7,109 bases of DNA from Bacillota bacterium (GTDB lineage Bacteria > Bacillota > Dethiobacteria > SKNC01): contig SKLX01000131.1 of assembly GCA_007121375.1 (NCBI GenBank), positions 1-7,109 on the forward strand, given 5' to 3'. The position numbers and the translations under genes were made by a program. The notes beneath the pieces were generated by a model. The model was not told the origin of the DNA. It did not search any database and saw only the letters and a program-made list of their open reading frames with translations. Shown here piece by piece: positions 1 to 5,869 of the stretch; the first letter of the stretch is position 1, and each line of letters opens with the position of its first letter.

Positions 1-72
1 TAATTTCCAAGAAGTTTTGAAGTATACAAACTTTTATTTTTGCAAATAACTGTACTTAATGCAATTTAATTT

Positions 73-87
73 AAGGAGGTTTTCCTT
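73..87 (+). promoter_or_regulatory. Shine-Dalgarno site within a small hairpin, TPR gene
   Basis: The strong ribosome binding site AAGGAGG (73-79) lies 7 nt before the TTG at 87 and decides that start. Its first five bases, AAGGA (73-77), are complementary to TCCTT (83-87), which includes the first base of the start codon, with a 5-nt loop. The ribosome site could therefore fold back on the start region. The stem is only 5 bp, so the ribosome site is certain enough but a regulatory role for the hairpin is speculation. Confidence 0.6.
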
Positions 88-1061
88 TGGCTAACTATAC
101 TTTTGAAAAAATATATGCAAAACTTGAGGAAATAGAAAAAATACTTTCTAATGCCGGAGAAGAGGAGATTAAAAACCAGGAGAAAAGAGTAATAGAAATA
201 CGAAGTCAAATGGACCAGCTGATTAACTGGTGGCTTAAAGTGGAAGAAAAGATAAATGATTTGGAAAATAAATACGGTCTGGAACTTCCCGAGGAATCCT
301 TTGATGGGTTTCCTGACCTGGAGGAATGGGCAGAAAAACTAGGTATTGACAATGAGTTATTTGACAATCAGTTAAATGAAGAACAAATATGTGATACACA
401 TCTTTTAGAAAGAAAAGACCTTTTTTATATCTTAGAAGATGTGGAGGGCATATGGTCTTTTAGAAGGGGATTGGGGTATTTTGATTTGTCTATGATGAAA
501 GAAGCAGCAGATGAATTCAGGAAAGTAGTAGAAAAAGAGCCAGACTTTCTTATGGGTCATTTTTACCTGGGTATGGCGTACAGCGAAATGGAAAAATACG
601 AAAAGGCTTTGAGAGAATTCCGCCTGGTACTGTCTTTGAGCGAGAATGGCAATTTAAATGCTGTTATTCATAATTGTAAAGGAAATATATATGCGGAGCT
701 GGGGAAGTTCAATAAAGCAATGGAAGAATTCCTAAAAGCTTTAGAATATGATGAAAAGTTTATAGATATCTATTTTAATTTGGGAGCAACTTATTATAAT
801 ATGGGCAGGTTCCAGGAAAGCATTGAAAACTTTGAAAAGACCCTTGATTATTACCAGGAGGATTGGGAGCTTTACTATTACATGGGAAAGGCCTATGGCA
901 ACCTGGGCAAGTTTCAGGAGGCGATAGAGTATATGGAAAAAGCAGTGGGGGTGAATCCTGGAGATTGTATTATACGTTTGGAACTGGGCGTACTTTATGA
1001 ATTGACAGGGCAAAAGAATAAAGCCAGGCTCCAGTATCAGAAAATTAAGGAGAATAATTAG
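87..1061 (+). CDS. Tetratricopeptide-repeat (TPR) protein with helical N-terminal region
   Basis: This 324-residue protein starts at a TTG set by the AAGGAGG at 73-79. Residues about 5-65 are rich in Glu and Lys with heptad-like spacing, suggesting a long helix or coiled coil. An acidic linker follows (about 66-120). From about residue 123 to the end there are six 34-residue TPR-like units, beginning near 123, 155, 192, 226, 260 and 294. They show the usual G-x-x-Y and A-x-x-x-F/Y-x-K-A-L positions (for example NLGATYYNMGRFQESIENFEKTL). TPR arrays are protein-binding scaffolds; no enzyme domain, signal peptide or membrane segment is visible, so it is probably cytoplasmic. The 120-bp gap and separate downstream promoter candidate suggest it is not part of the salvage operon. 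Its partner and role are unknown. Confidence 0.88.
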   Translation: MANYTFEKIYAKLEEIEKILSNAGEEEIKNQEKRVIEIRSQMDQLINWWLKVEEKINDLENKYGLELPEESFDGFPDLEEWAEKLGIDNELFDNQLNEEQICDTHLLERKDLFYILEDVEGIWSFRRGLGYFDLSMMKEAADEFRKVVEKEPDFLMGHFYLGMAYSEMEKYEKALREFRLVLSLSENGNLNAVIHNCKGNIYAELGKFNKAMEEFLKALEYDEKFIDIYFNLGATYYNMGRFQESIENFEKTLDYYQEDWELYYYMGKAYGNLGKFQEAIEYMEKAVGVNPGDCIIRLELGVLYELTGQKNKARLQYQKIKENN

Positions 1062-1123
1062 TTTAATAACATATCTAAAGGGGTTTTTTGTTAAATAAGG
1101 ATGTTTTGAAAGCATATTTTTAG

Positions 1124-1129
1124 TATAAT
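1124..1129 (+). promoter_or_regulatory. Candidate -10 element before the salvage cluster
   Basis: A perfect TATAAT sits at 1124-1129 in the 120-bp gap between the TPR gene and the phosphorylase gene, 52 bp before the ATG, a sensible place for an operon promoter. The -35 side is weak: the best match, TTGAAA at 1106-1111, leaves only a 12-bp spacer, and nothing close to TTGACA lies at 16-18 bp. There is no extended -10 TG. It is therefore a plausible but unproven vegetative promoter. No rho-independent terminator or SAM-type riboswitch is visible in the same gap. Confidence 0.4.
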
Positions 1130-1181
1130 AGGTTATAGCTTTATTTTACTTATTAAACTAATACTTTTAAGGGAGGTAGCA

Positions 1182-1976
1182 ATGTTTCCGAAAATTGCTG
1201 TTATTGGAGGAACAGGGGTTTATGATCCGGAAATTTTAGAAGATGTACAGGAAAAGGAAATAAAAACCCCTTTTGGAGATGTAACCTTTATTCTTGGTAG
1301 TTACAAAGGGAAGGAAGTTTATTTTATGTCTCGTCATGGAAAGGGTCATTCCCTGCCCCCCCATAAAATTAATTACCGGGCTAATATTTGGGCTTTAAAA
1401 GAGATGGAAGTAGACCGCATTATATCTACTGCCGCCGTTGGTTCTATCAATAAAGAGATGGCTCCAGGATCTCTGGTGTTAATTGATCAGTTCATTGATT
1501 TTACCAAGCAAAGGCCGCTAACTTTTTTTGAAGGCAAAGAAGGGGAAGTAGTTCATACTGATTTTACAGAACCCTACTGCCCTCAATTGAGAGAAACCAT
1601 CATGAAAGTGGTAGAAGGATTTCCTTACAAAATTTTTGATTATGGAACTTACGTTTGTTGTGAGGGTCCCCGCTTTGAGACCCCTGCAGAAATAAAAATG
1701 TTTGATGCCTGGGGAGGGGATGTGGCGGGCATGACCAACGTCCCGGAAGTTGTGTTAGCCAGGGAGTTGGGGATTTGTTATGCTACCATTACCTTTGTAA
1801 CTAATTATGCTGCCGGCATATCCAAGGATATCCTGACCCATGAAGAGGTCCTGGAAATGATGGGAGAAAACATTAAAAATATAAGAAAGCTTATTATGGA
1901 TTCCATTGATTTTATATCTCCAGCAATAAACTGTACCTGCCAGAAGGCCCCGGGAAGGGTTATTGTTGATAAATAA
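1182..1976 (+). CDS. mtnP: 5'-methylthioadenosine/methylthioinosine phosphorylase (MtnP family), probably inosine-type specific
   Basis: A 264-residue member of the trimeric purine nucleoside phosphorylase/MTAP family, near the usual length. It starts at ATG after AAGGGAGG (1169-1176). Family marks are GGTG (9-12), SRHGKGH (50-56, phosphate-binding Arg51-His52), the STAAVGS turn (82-88), CCEGPRFET (159-167) and GMTNVPEVVLARE (183-195). The enzyme splits the N-glycosidic bond with phosphate, giving a free purine and a 5-modified ribose-1-phosphate. Human MTAP has Asp220 and Asp222 contacting adenine; here the matching segment TNYAAG (207-212) has Asn208 and Ala210, as expected for enzymes taking 6-oxopurines. 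With a nucleoside deaminase in the same cluster, methylthioinosine or 5'-deoxyinosine is the likely substrate (inference). A C-x-C pair (251, 253) lies near the C-terminus. Family assignment is firm; adenine versus hypoxanthine specificity is not proven. Confidence 0.93.
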   Translation: MFPKIAVIGGTGVYDPEILEDVQEKEIKTPFGDVTFILGSYKGKEVYFMSRHGKGHSLPPHKINYRANIWALKEMEVDRIISTAAVGSINKEMAPGSLVLIDQFIDFTKQRPLTFFEGKEGEVVHTDFTEPYCPQLRETIMKVVEGFPYKIFDYGTYVCCEGPRFETPAEIKMFDAWGGDVAGMTNVPEVVLARELGICYATITFVTNYAAGISKDILTHEEVLEMMGENIKNIRKLIMDSIDFISPAINCTCQKAPGRVIVDK

Positions 1977-1981
1977 AACAT

Positions 1982-2010
1982 TTGCTGGTGTTGGTAAAGG
2001 CAACAAGCAA
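1982..2010 (+). other. Intergenic hairpin between the phosphorylase gene and mtnA
   Basis: TTGCT (1982-1986) plus TGTTG (1989-1993) pair with CAACAAGCAA (2001-2010), giving a 10-bp stem with a two-base GG bulge and a 7-nt loop. It occupies most of the 51-bp gap and ends just before the weak ribosome site of mtnA. No T-run follows, so it is not an intrinsic terminator. It could be an RNA processing or stability element within the polycistronic message, or could affect mtnA translation; this is inference from the fold alone. Confidence 0.5.
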
Positions 2011-2027
2011 GGATGGTGGTTTAATAG

Positions 2028-3071
2028 ATGAAACCTCTGATATGGGAAGGTAATCAACTAAAAATCCTTGATCAAAGAAGGCTCCCCTGGACAGTAGAAT
2101 ACTTAACTTGTAAAGGGTCAGATGAAGTAGGGGAGGCTATTAAGAATCTTTCTGTAAGAGGTGCGCCTGCTATTGGAGCGGCTGCAGCCTTTGGCTTTGT
2201 GCTTGCAGCCCGGGAGACTGGAGATGTTTCCTCCCGGGAAGAACTGAAAAGAAAATTGGATAATAAAGGTGAAAACCTTTTAAATACCAGGCCTACAGCG
2301 GTCAACTTAAAATGGGCCCTTCACAGGATGATGAAAAAATTTGACGAATCAATAGATGAGGGTTACGGGGAAATAGTTGATATTTTAGAGAGGGAATCCC
2401 GGCTGATTTTTGAAGAAGATATTAAGGTTAATAAAAGAATGGGAGAATGGGGAGCAACCTTAATTTCCAGGGGAGACAGGATATTGACCCACTGTAATGC
2501 CGGGGCCCTGGCTACGGCGGGTTATGGAACAGCCCTGGGGGTTATCAGGAAGGCCCACAGCCAGGGAAAGGAAGTAGAGGTTTTTGTTGATGAAACAAGG
2601 CCTGTACTCCAGGGAGCAAGGTTAACTTCCTGGGAGTTGAAGGAAGAGGGGATTCCTTTTACTTTAATTACTGATAACATGGCAGGATTTCTCATGCAAA
2701 AGGGTATGATAAATATGGTTTTGGTAGGAGCTGACCGGATTACTTCCAGGGGTGATACAGCTAACAAAATTGGTACTTATGCCCTGGCTGTTTTGGCAAG
2801 ATATCACCAGGTTCCCTTTTATGTAGCTGCTCCTTCCTATACCTTTGATATGGAACTGGAGAGGGGAGAGGATATTCCCATTGAGGAAAGGAACCAGGAG
2901 GAGGTTTCCCATATCCTGGGTCAAAGAATTGCCCCTGAGGGGGTTAAGGTTTTTAATCCTTCCTTTGATGTTACTCCCAACCATTTGGTAACGGCTATAA
3001 TAACAGAAAAGGGAATCATTGAAGAACCTGATAAAAAAAGAATTTCCTCACTTCTTAAGGAAGGGAAGTAA
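2028..3071 (+). CDS. mtnA: S-methyl-5-thioribose-1-phosphate isomerase
   Basis: A 347-residue protein of the usual MtnA length, in the eIF2B-alpha/beta/delta-like fold. It converts methylthioribose-1-phosphate to methylthioribulose-1-phosphate, and members of the family also accept 5-deoxyribose-1-phosphate. Visible motifs are SVRGAPAIGAAAAFG (42-56, phosphate binding), NTRPTAVNL (86-94), THCNAGALATAGYGTALG (154-171) with catalytic Cys156, DETRPVLQGARLT (188-200), and GADRITSRGDTANKIGTY (234-251) with catalytic Asp236 and the NKIGTY signature. The C-terminal half keeps the VAAP and FDVTP motifs. The ATG at 2028 aligns with the family N-terminus, although its ribosome site is poor (GGTGG, 2015-2019), which suggests modest or coupled translation. 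It follows the phosphorylase gene by 51 bp and precedes the aldolase by 6 bp. It is complete with no missing key residue. Confidence 0.96.
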   Translation: MKPLIWEGNQLKILDQRRLPWTVEYLTCKGSDEVGEAIKNLSVRGAPAIGAAAAFGFVLAARETGDVSSREELKRKLDNKGENLLNTRPTAVNLKWALHRMMKKFDESIDEGYGEIVDILERESRLIFEEDIKVNKRMGEWGATLISRGDRILTHCNAGALATAGYGTALGVIRKAHSQGKEVEVFVDETRPVLQGARLTSWELKEEGIPFTLITDNMAGFLMQKGMINMVLVGADRITSRGDTANKIGTYALAVLARYHQVPFYVAAPSYTFDMELERGEDIPIEERNQEEVSHILGQRIAPEGVKVFNPSFDVTPNHLVTAIITEKGIIEEPDKKRISSLLKEGK

Positions 3072-3077
3072 TCAAGA

Positions 3078-3722
3078 ATGTTAGAACTAGAAAAGGCTAA
3101 GGAACAGGTTGCTTTTTATGCAAAAAAACTTGTTGAAAAAGGGCTGGTTTTAGAAACCTGGGGAAATGTCAGTGTCCGGGTGGGGGAAGAAATGGTAATT
3201 ACCCCCAGCGGCCTGGATTACAGTAAGTTAAATTTTATTGACATGGTGGTGCTGGATCTTCATGGTAATAAAAAAGAAGGCAGGTGGAAGCCTTCTTCAG
3301 AAAGTCCCCTCCATTGCTTAATTTACCGGAAAAGAAAAGATGTTAATGCCATTATACATACCCACAGCCTTTATGCCACTAGCTTTGCCGTGGCCCGGAA
3401 GGAAATAAAGCCGGTAGTGGAGGATTTTGCCCAGGTTGTGGGAAGCAGGATAGAAGTAACTGACTATGCCTTGCCAGGCTCGGATGCCCTGGCCATGAAC
3501 TGCGTACAGGCTTTAGGAGATAATCCTGCCGTTTTGTTGTCTAATCATGGAGTGGTAGCGGTAGGTAAAACCCTGGAGGAAGTTCTTTTAATGTGTAAAA
3601 TTATTGAAAAGACAGCCCAGATATCCATTTATGCTTCCATGCTGGGAGGTCCCCATGAGATAAAAAAAGAAAATGTTAAGGAACTTAGGGAATACTTTAT
3701 GGAATGCTACGGGCAGAAATAG
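3078..3722 (+). CDS. Class II aldolase (fuculose-1-phosphate aldolase/AraD family), predicted methylthioribulose- or deoxyribulose-1-phosphate aldolase
   Basis: This 214-residue protein belongs to the zinc-dependent class II aldolase/adducin family, at the usual length for FucA-type enzymes. Motifs in order are WGNVSVR (28-34), ITPSGLDY (41-48, phosphate site), PSSES (72-76) with catalytic Glu75, IHTHS (93-97) with zinc ligands His94 and His96, and SNHGVVAVG (155-163) with the third ligand His157. It lies 6 bp after mtnA, with AAGGAAGGGAAG (3057-3068) as the ribosome site inside mtnA. Sitting directly after the isomerase, it most likely cleaves methylthioribulose-1-phosphate to DHAP and 2-(methylthio)acetaldehyde, or 5-deoxyribulose-1-phosphate to DHAP and acetaldehyde. 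The main alternative is MtnB, the methylthioribulose-1-phosphate dehydratase, which has the same fold. The absence of mtnW, mtnX, mtnK and mtnD nearby, and the aldolase-like NHG region and EKTAQI helix (177-182), favour aldolase. Family firm; exact reaction inferred. Confidence 0.9.
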   Translation: MLELEKAKEQVAFYAKKLVEKGLVLETWGNVSVRVGEEMVITPSGLDYSKLNFIDMVVLDLHGNKKEGRWKPSSESPLHCLIYRKRKDVNAIIHTHSLYATSFAVARKEIKPVVEDFAQVVGSRIEVTDYALPGSDALAMNCVQALGDNPAVLLSNHGVVAVGKTLEEVLLMCKIIEKTAQISIYASMLGGPHEIKKENVKELREYFMECYGQK

Positions 3723-3727
3723 ATGTT

Positions 3728-3734
3728 GAGGAGG
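3728..3734 (+). promoter_or_regulatory. Ribosome binding site that sets the mtaD start
   Basis: GAGGAGG lies 5 nt before the ATG at 3740. The same frame is open further upstream to an ATG at 3704, but that would overlap the aldolase gene, has no comparable ribosome site, and would add 12 residues not expected in this family. The start at 3740 is therefore preferred. Confidence 0.85.
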
Positions 3735-3739
3735 TTGTA

Positions 3740-5041
3740 ATGAGTAATTTAAGAATTAAAGATTGTTACATAATAACCATGAAGGCAGAGGAGGAACTTA
3801 TAACCCGGGGTGAAGTAGCCCTGGAAGGAGATAAGATTTCCTATGTGGGGGAAGTGCGTGAAAATGTAGATGACAAAAATTTTGACCAGGTTATTTATGC
3901 TTCCGGAAAGGTTTGTTTACCAGGATTTATAAATACCCATACCCACAGCCCCATGATTTTATTTAGGAGTTTTGCCGATGATTTACCCCTTATGACCTGG
4001 CTGGAAGAAAAAATATGGCCCCTGGAGGATAAGTTAACCTCTGAAGATGTTTACTGGAGTACCCTTTTAGCTATAGTAGAAATGATAAAGTCAGGGACAA
4101 CTACCTTTAATGATATGTATTTTTTTATGGATGATATGGTAAGAGCCGTTGAGGAGAGTGGTATACGTGCTGTTCTGGCCCGGGGGCTAATTGGATTAGA
4201 AGGCAAAGGAGAAGTCGGCCTTAAAGAAACCGAGGATTTTATTACTCGCTGGCATAATTCCTGCCAGGGTAGAATTAAGGCCATGCTGGGGCCCCATGCT
4301 CCTTACACCTGTCCGCCTGAGTTTTTTAGGGAAGTGCTGGCTAAAGCGTCTAAACATAAACTTCCCCTTCATACTCATTTAGCTGAGACCTCCTTTGAAG
4401 TTCAGCATTGTAAAGATAATTACGACAAAACTCCCGTAGAGCTAATGGATCAGGTAGGGCTTTTCGATTTTCCCGTTATTGTTGCCCACTGTGTTCATCT
4501 GACGGAGGAAGATATGGAATTAATGGCTGATAAAAAAGTTAAAGTTTCCCATAACCCGGGTAGTAACTTAAAGCTTGCCAGCGGTATTGCCCCCCTGGCG
4601 AGCATGCTGGGAAAAGGCATTGAAGTTTCCCTGGGCACTGACAGTGCTGCCAGCAACAATAACCTGGATTTGCTGGAAGAAATGAGGCTTGCTGCTTTAA
4701 TACATAAAGCAAGAGAGAATGATCCTACAGTAATTCCGGCTTATAAAGCCCTGGAAATGGCAACCCGGGAAGGGGCTAAGGGATTGTTTATGGAAGAAGA
4801 AATAGGCATTCTCCAGGAAGGATTTAAAGGGGATCTTATCCTGATGGATTTTCAAAAACCCCACTTATATCCCCAGCATGATTTAGTAGCCCACCTGGTG
4901 TATTCGGCTCAGAGTTCCGATGTGGATACAGTAGTCATTGACGGGGAAATCCTTATGGAAAACAGGGAGATGAAAGGCCTGGATGAAGAGAGAATCATGT
5001 TTAACGCTCAGAAACAGGCCCTGGAACTGATAAGAAGATAG
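3740..5041 (+). CDS. mtaD: 5'-methylthioadenosine/S-adenosylhomocysteine deaminase (or 5'-deoxyadenosine deaminase)
   Basis: A 433-residue amidohydrolase of the MtaD/TrzA-like group, matching the family's roughly 430 residues. It hydrolyses the 6-amino group of MTA, S-adenosylhomocysteine or, in related DadD enzymes, 5'-deoxyadenosine, releasing ammonia and the inosine form. Metal ligands are His67 and His69 (INTHTHS), His213 (LHTHLAET) and Asp301 (GTDSAASNN). Residues matching the family's substrate positions are Glu96, Arg148, His186 (GPHAPYT) and Glu216; His250 (VAHCVHL) is a further conserved active-site position. A small beta domain is formed by the N-terminus and the C-terminal GFKGDLILMD segment (361-370). 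The gene follows the aldolase by 17 bp, so the cluster is probably co-transcribed. Its presence beside a phosphorylase with inosine-type residues suggests that deamination precedes phosphorolysis. Which nucleoside is preferred cannot be told from sequence. Confidence 0.93.
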   Translation: MSNLRIKDCYIITMKAEEELITRGEVALEGDKISYVGEVRENVDDKNFDQVIYASGKVCLPGFINTHTHSPMILFRSFADDLPLMTWLEEKIWPLEDKLTSEDVYWSTLLAIVEMIKSGTTTFNDMYFFMDDMVRAVEESGIRAVLARGLIGLEGKGEVGLKETEDFITRWHNSCQGRIKAMLGPHAPYTCPPEFFREVLAKASKHKLPLHTHLAETSFEVQHCKDNYDKTPVELMDQVGLFDFPVIVAHCVHLTEEDMELMADKKVKVSHNPGSNLKLASGIAPLASMLGKGIEVSLGTDSAASNNNLDLLEEMRLAALIHKARENDPTVIPAYKALEMATREGAKGLFMEEEIGILQEGFKGDLILMDFQKPHLYPQHDLVAHLVYSAQSSDVDTVVIDGEILMENREMKGLDEERIMFNAQKQALELIRR

Positions 5042-5054
5042 TTATTGATATAAT
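5027..5054 (+). promoter_or_regulatory. Candidate extended -10 promoter for surE-rtcB
   Basis: A perfect extended -10 element, TGATATAAT (5046-5054), lies just after the mtaD stop codon. A partial -35, CTGATA (5027-5032, four of six matches to TTGACA), sits 16 bp before the TATAAT and within the last mtaD codons. Transcription would begin near 5060, leaving a short leader that includes the surE ribosome site. This is the best sigma-70/SigA-type promoter in the window and suggests that surE and rtcB can be expressed apart from the salvage genes, though read-through is also likely because no terminator separates them. Confidence 0.55.
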
Positions 5055-5074
5055 AATCTATAGTTTAAGAAGCT

Positions 5075-5080
5075 GGAGGG
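5075..5080 (+). promoter_or_regulatory. Ribosome binding site that sets the surE start
   Basis: GGAGGG lies 7 nt before the TTG at 5088. An in-frame TTG at 5082 is only 1 nt from the site, too close for initiation. The 5088 start also gives the usual SurE N-terminus, MRVLLTNDDG. Confidence 0.75.
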
Positions 5081-5087
5081 ATTGTTT

Positions 5088-5852
5088 TTGAGGGTTTTGT
5101 TAACCAACGATGACGGAATTTTTGCTGATGGCCTGCAGGAACTCAGCAAAGCTATACAAAAAATAGCAGCAGTTTATGTGGTAGCCCCCGACCGGGAGCG
5201 GAGTGCTGTTGGTCATGCCATTACCATGCACCATCCCCTGCGGGCAGAAAGGGTAAAATTGTTTCATAATCCTAATCTTCCAGCCTGGGCTGTAAACGGC
5301 ACTCCCTCTGACTGTGTGAAACTGGCTATTGAAGCTATTCTCCCTGACCGGCCGGATATGGTAATATCAGGGATTAACCGGGGAGCCAACCTGGGTACTG
5401 ATGTCCTTTATTCGGGGACAGTATCGGCAGCCATTGAAGCGATACTTTCCGGGATTCCTTCTATAGCTGTATCCCTTACGGAAGTAGATGATCCCGATTA
5501 CAGGACAGCAGCAGAATTTGCAGCTAAACTGATCCGACAAGTGGCGGATAAGGGTCTTCCCTCTGATACCCTACTTAATGTAAATGTTCCCTGCCTTACC
5601 AGGAATCAACTGGAGGGGGTAGAAATAACCCGGTTAGGCATGACCAGGTATAATAACGAATTTGAGCAGCGGGTAGACCCTCGAGGGCGTTCCTATTACT
5701 GGATGGTAGGAGAAGTTATAGAACTGGATGAGGGAAGTGGATCAGATTTGTCTGCTGTTCGTCAAAAAAAGATTTCCATCACCCCCATTCATTTTGACTT
5801 TACCAACTACAATTTAATCGAAAAGTTAAAGAACTGGTCCATAGATTTTTAA
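5088..5852 (+). CDS. surE: 5'/3'-nucleotidase SurE
   Basis: A 254-residue protein of normal SurE length, starting at TTG. SurE is a cytoplasmic, metal-dependent phosphatase that removes phosphate from nucleoside 5'- and 3'-monophosphates and, in some species, short polyphosphate. The metal site is complete: Asp8 and Asp9 in LLTNDDG, Ser39 in APDRERSAVGHA (33-44), and Asn97 in SGINRGANLGTDVLYSGTVSAA (94-115). VNGTPSDCV (69-77) and the C-terminal SITPI motif are also typical. It follows mtaD by 46 bp and precedes rtcB by 17 bp. In many bacteria surE sits beside pcm or near stress genes; here it is placed between adenosine-derivative salvage and RNA ligation. A role in trimming nucleotides produced by either process is conceivable but unproven. 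Confidence 0.95.
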   Translation: MRVLLTNDDGIFADGLQELSKAIQKIAAVYVVAPDRERSAVGHAITMHHPLRAERVKLFHNPNLPAWAVNGTPSDCVKLAIEAILPDRPDMVISGINRGANLGTDVLYSGTVSAAIEAILSGIPSIAVSLTEVDDPDYRTAAEFAAKLIRQVADKGLPSDTLLNVNVPCLTRNQLEGVEITRLGMTRYNNEFEQRVDPRGRSYYWMVGEVIELDEGSGSDLSAVRQKKISITPIHFDFTNYNLIEKLKNWSIDF

Positions 5853-5869
5853 TTCTGGGAGGGTTGAAA

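Noticed and set aside
1..86. Promoter for the TPR gene
   Set aside because: Pairs such as TTGCAA (40-45) with TTTAAT (65-70) need a 19-bp spacer and would start transcription on the ribosome site. No convincing -35/-10 combination is present.
741..1115. Minus-strand open frame of 124 codons opposite the TPR gene
   Set aside because: It lies almost wholly opposite a well-supported TPR gene, has no ribosome site that I can see, and its sequence looks like the complement of repetitive helical codons.
1062..1181. Possible SAM-type riboswitch or terminator before the salvage cluster
   Set aside because: The gap is only 120 bp and AT-rich. I find no set of paired stems of the S-box type, and the T-run at 1084-1089 is not preceded by a GC-rich hairpin.
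1356..1362. Seven-C run in the phosphorylase gene as a phase-variation tract
   Set aside because: It encodes the conserved Leu-Pro-Pro-His segment in frame and is short; codon choice for two prolines and the flanking histidine explains it.
3704..3739. Longer start for mtaD at the upstream ATG
   Set aside because: It overlaps the aldolase gene and lacks a good ribosome site, whereas the ATG at 3740 has GAGGAGG 5 nt before it and fits family length.
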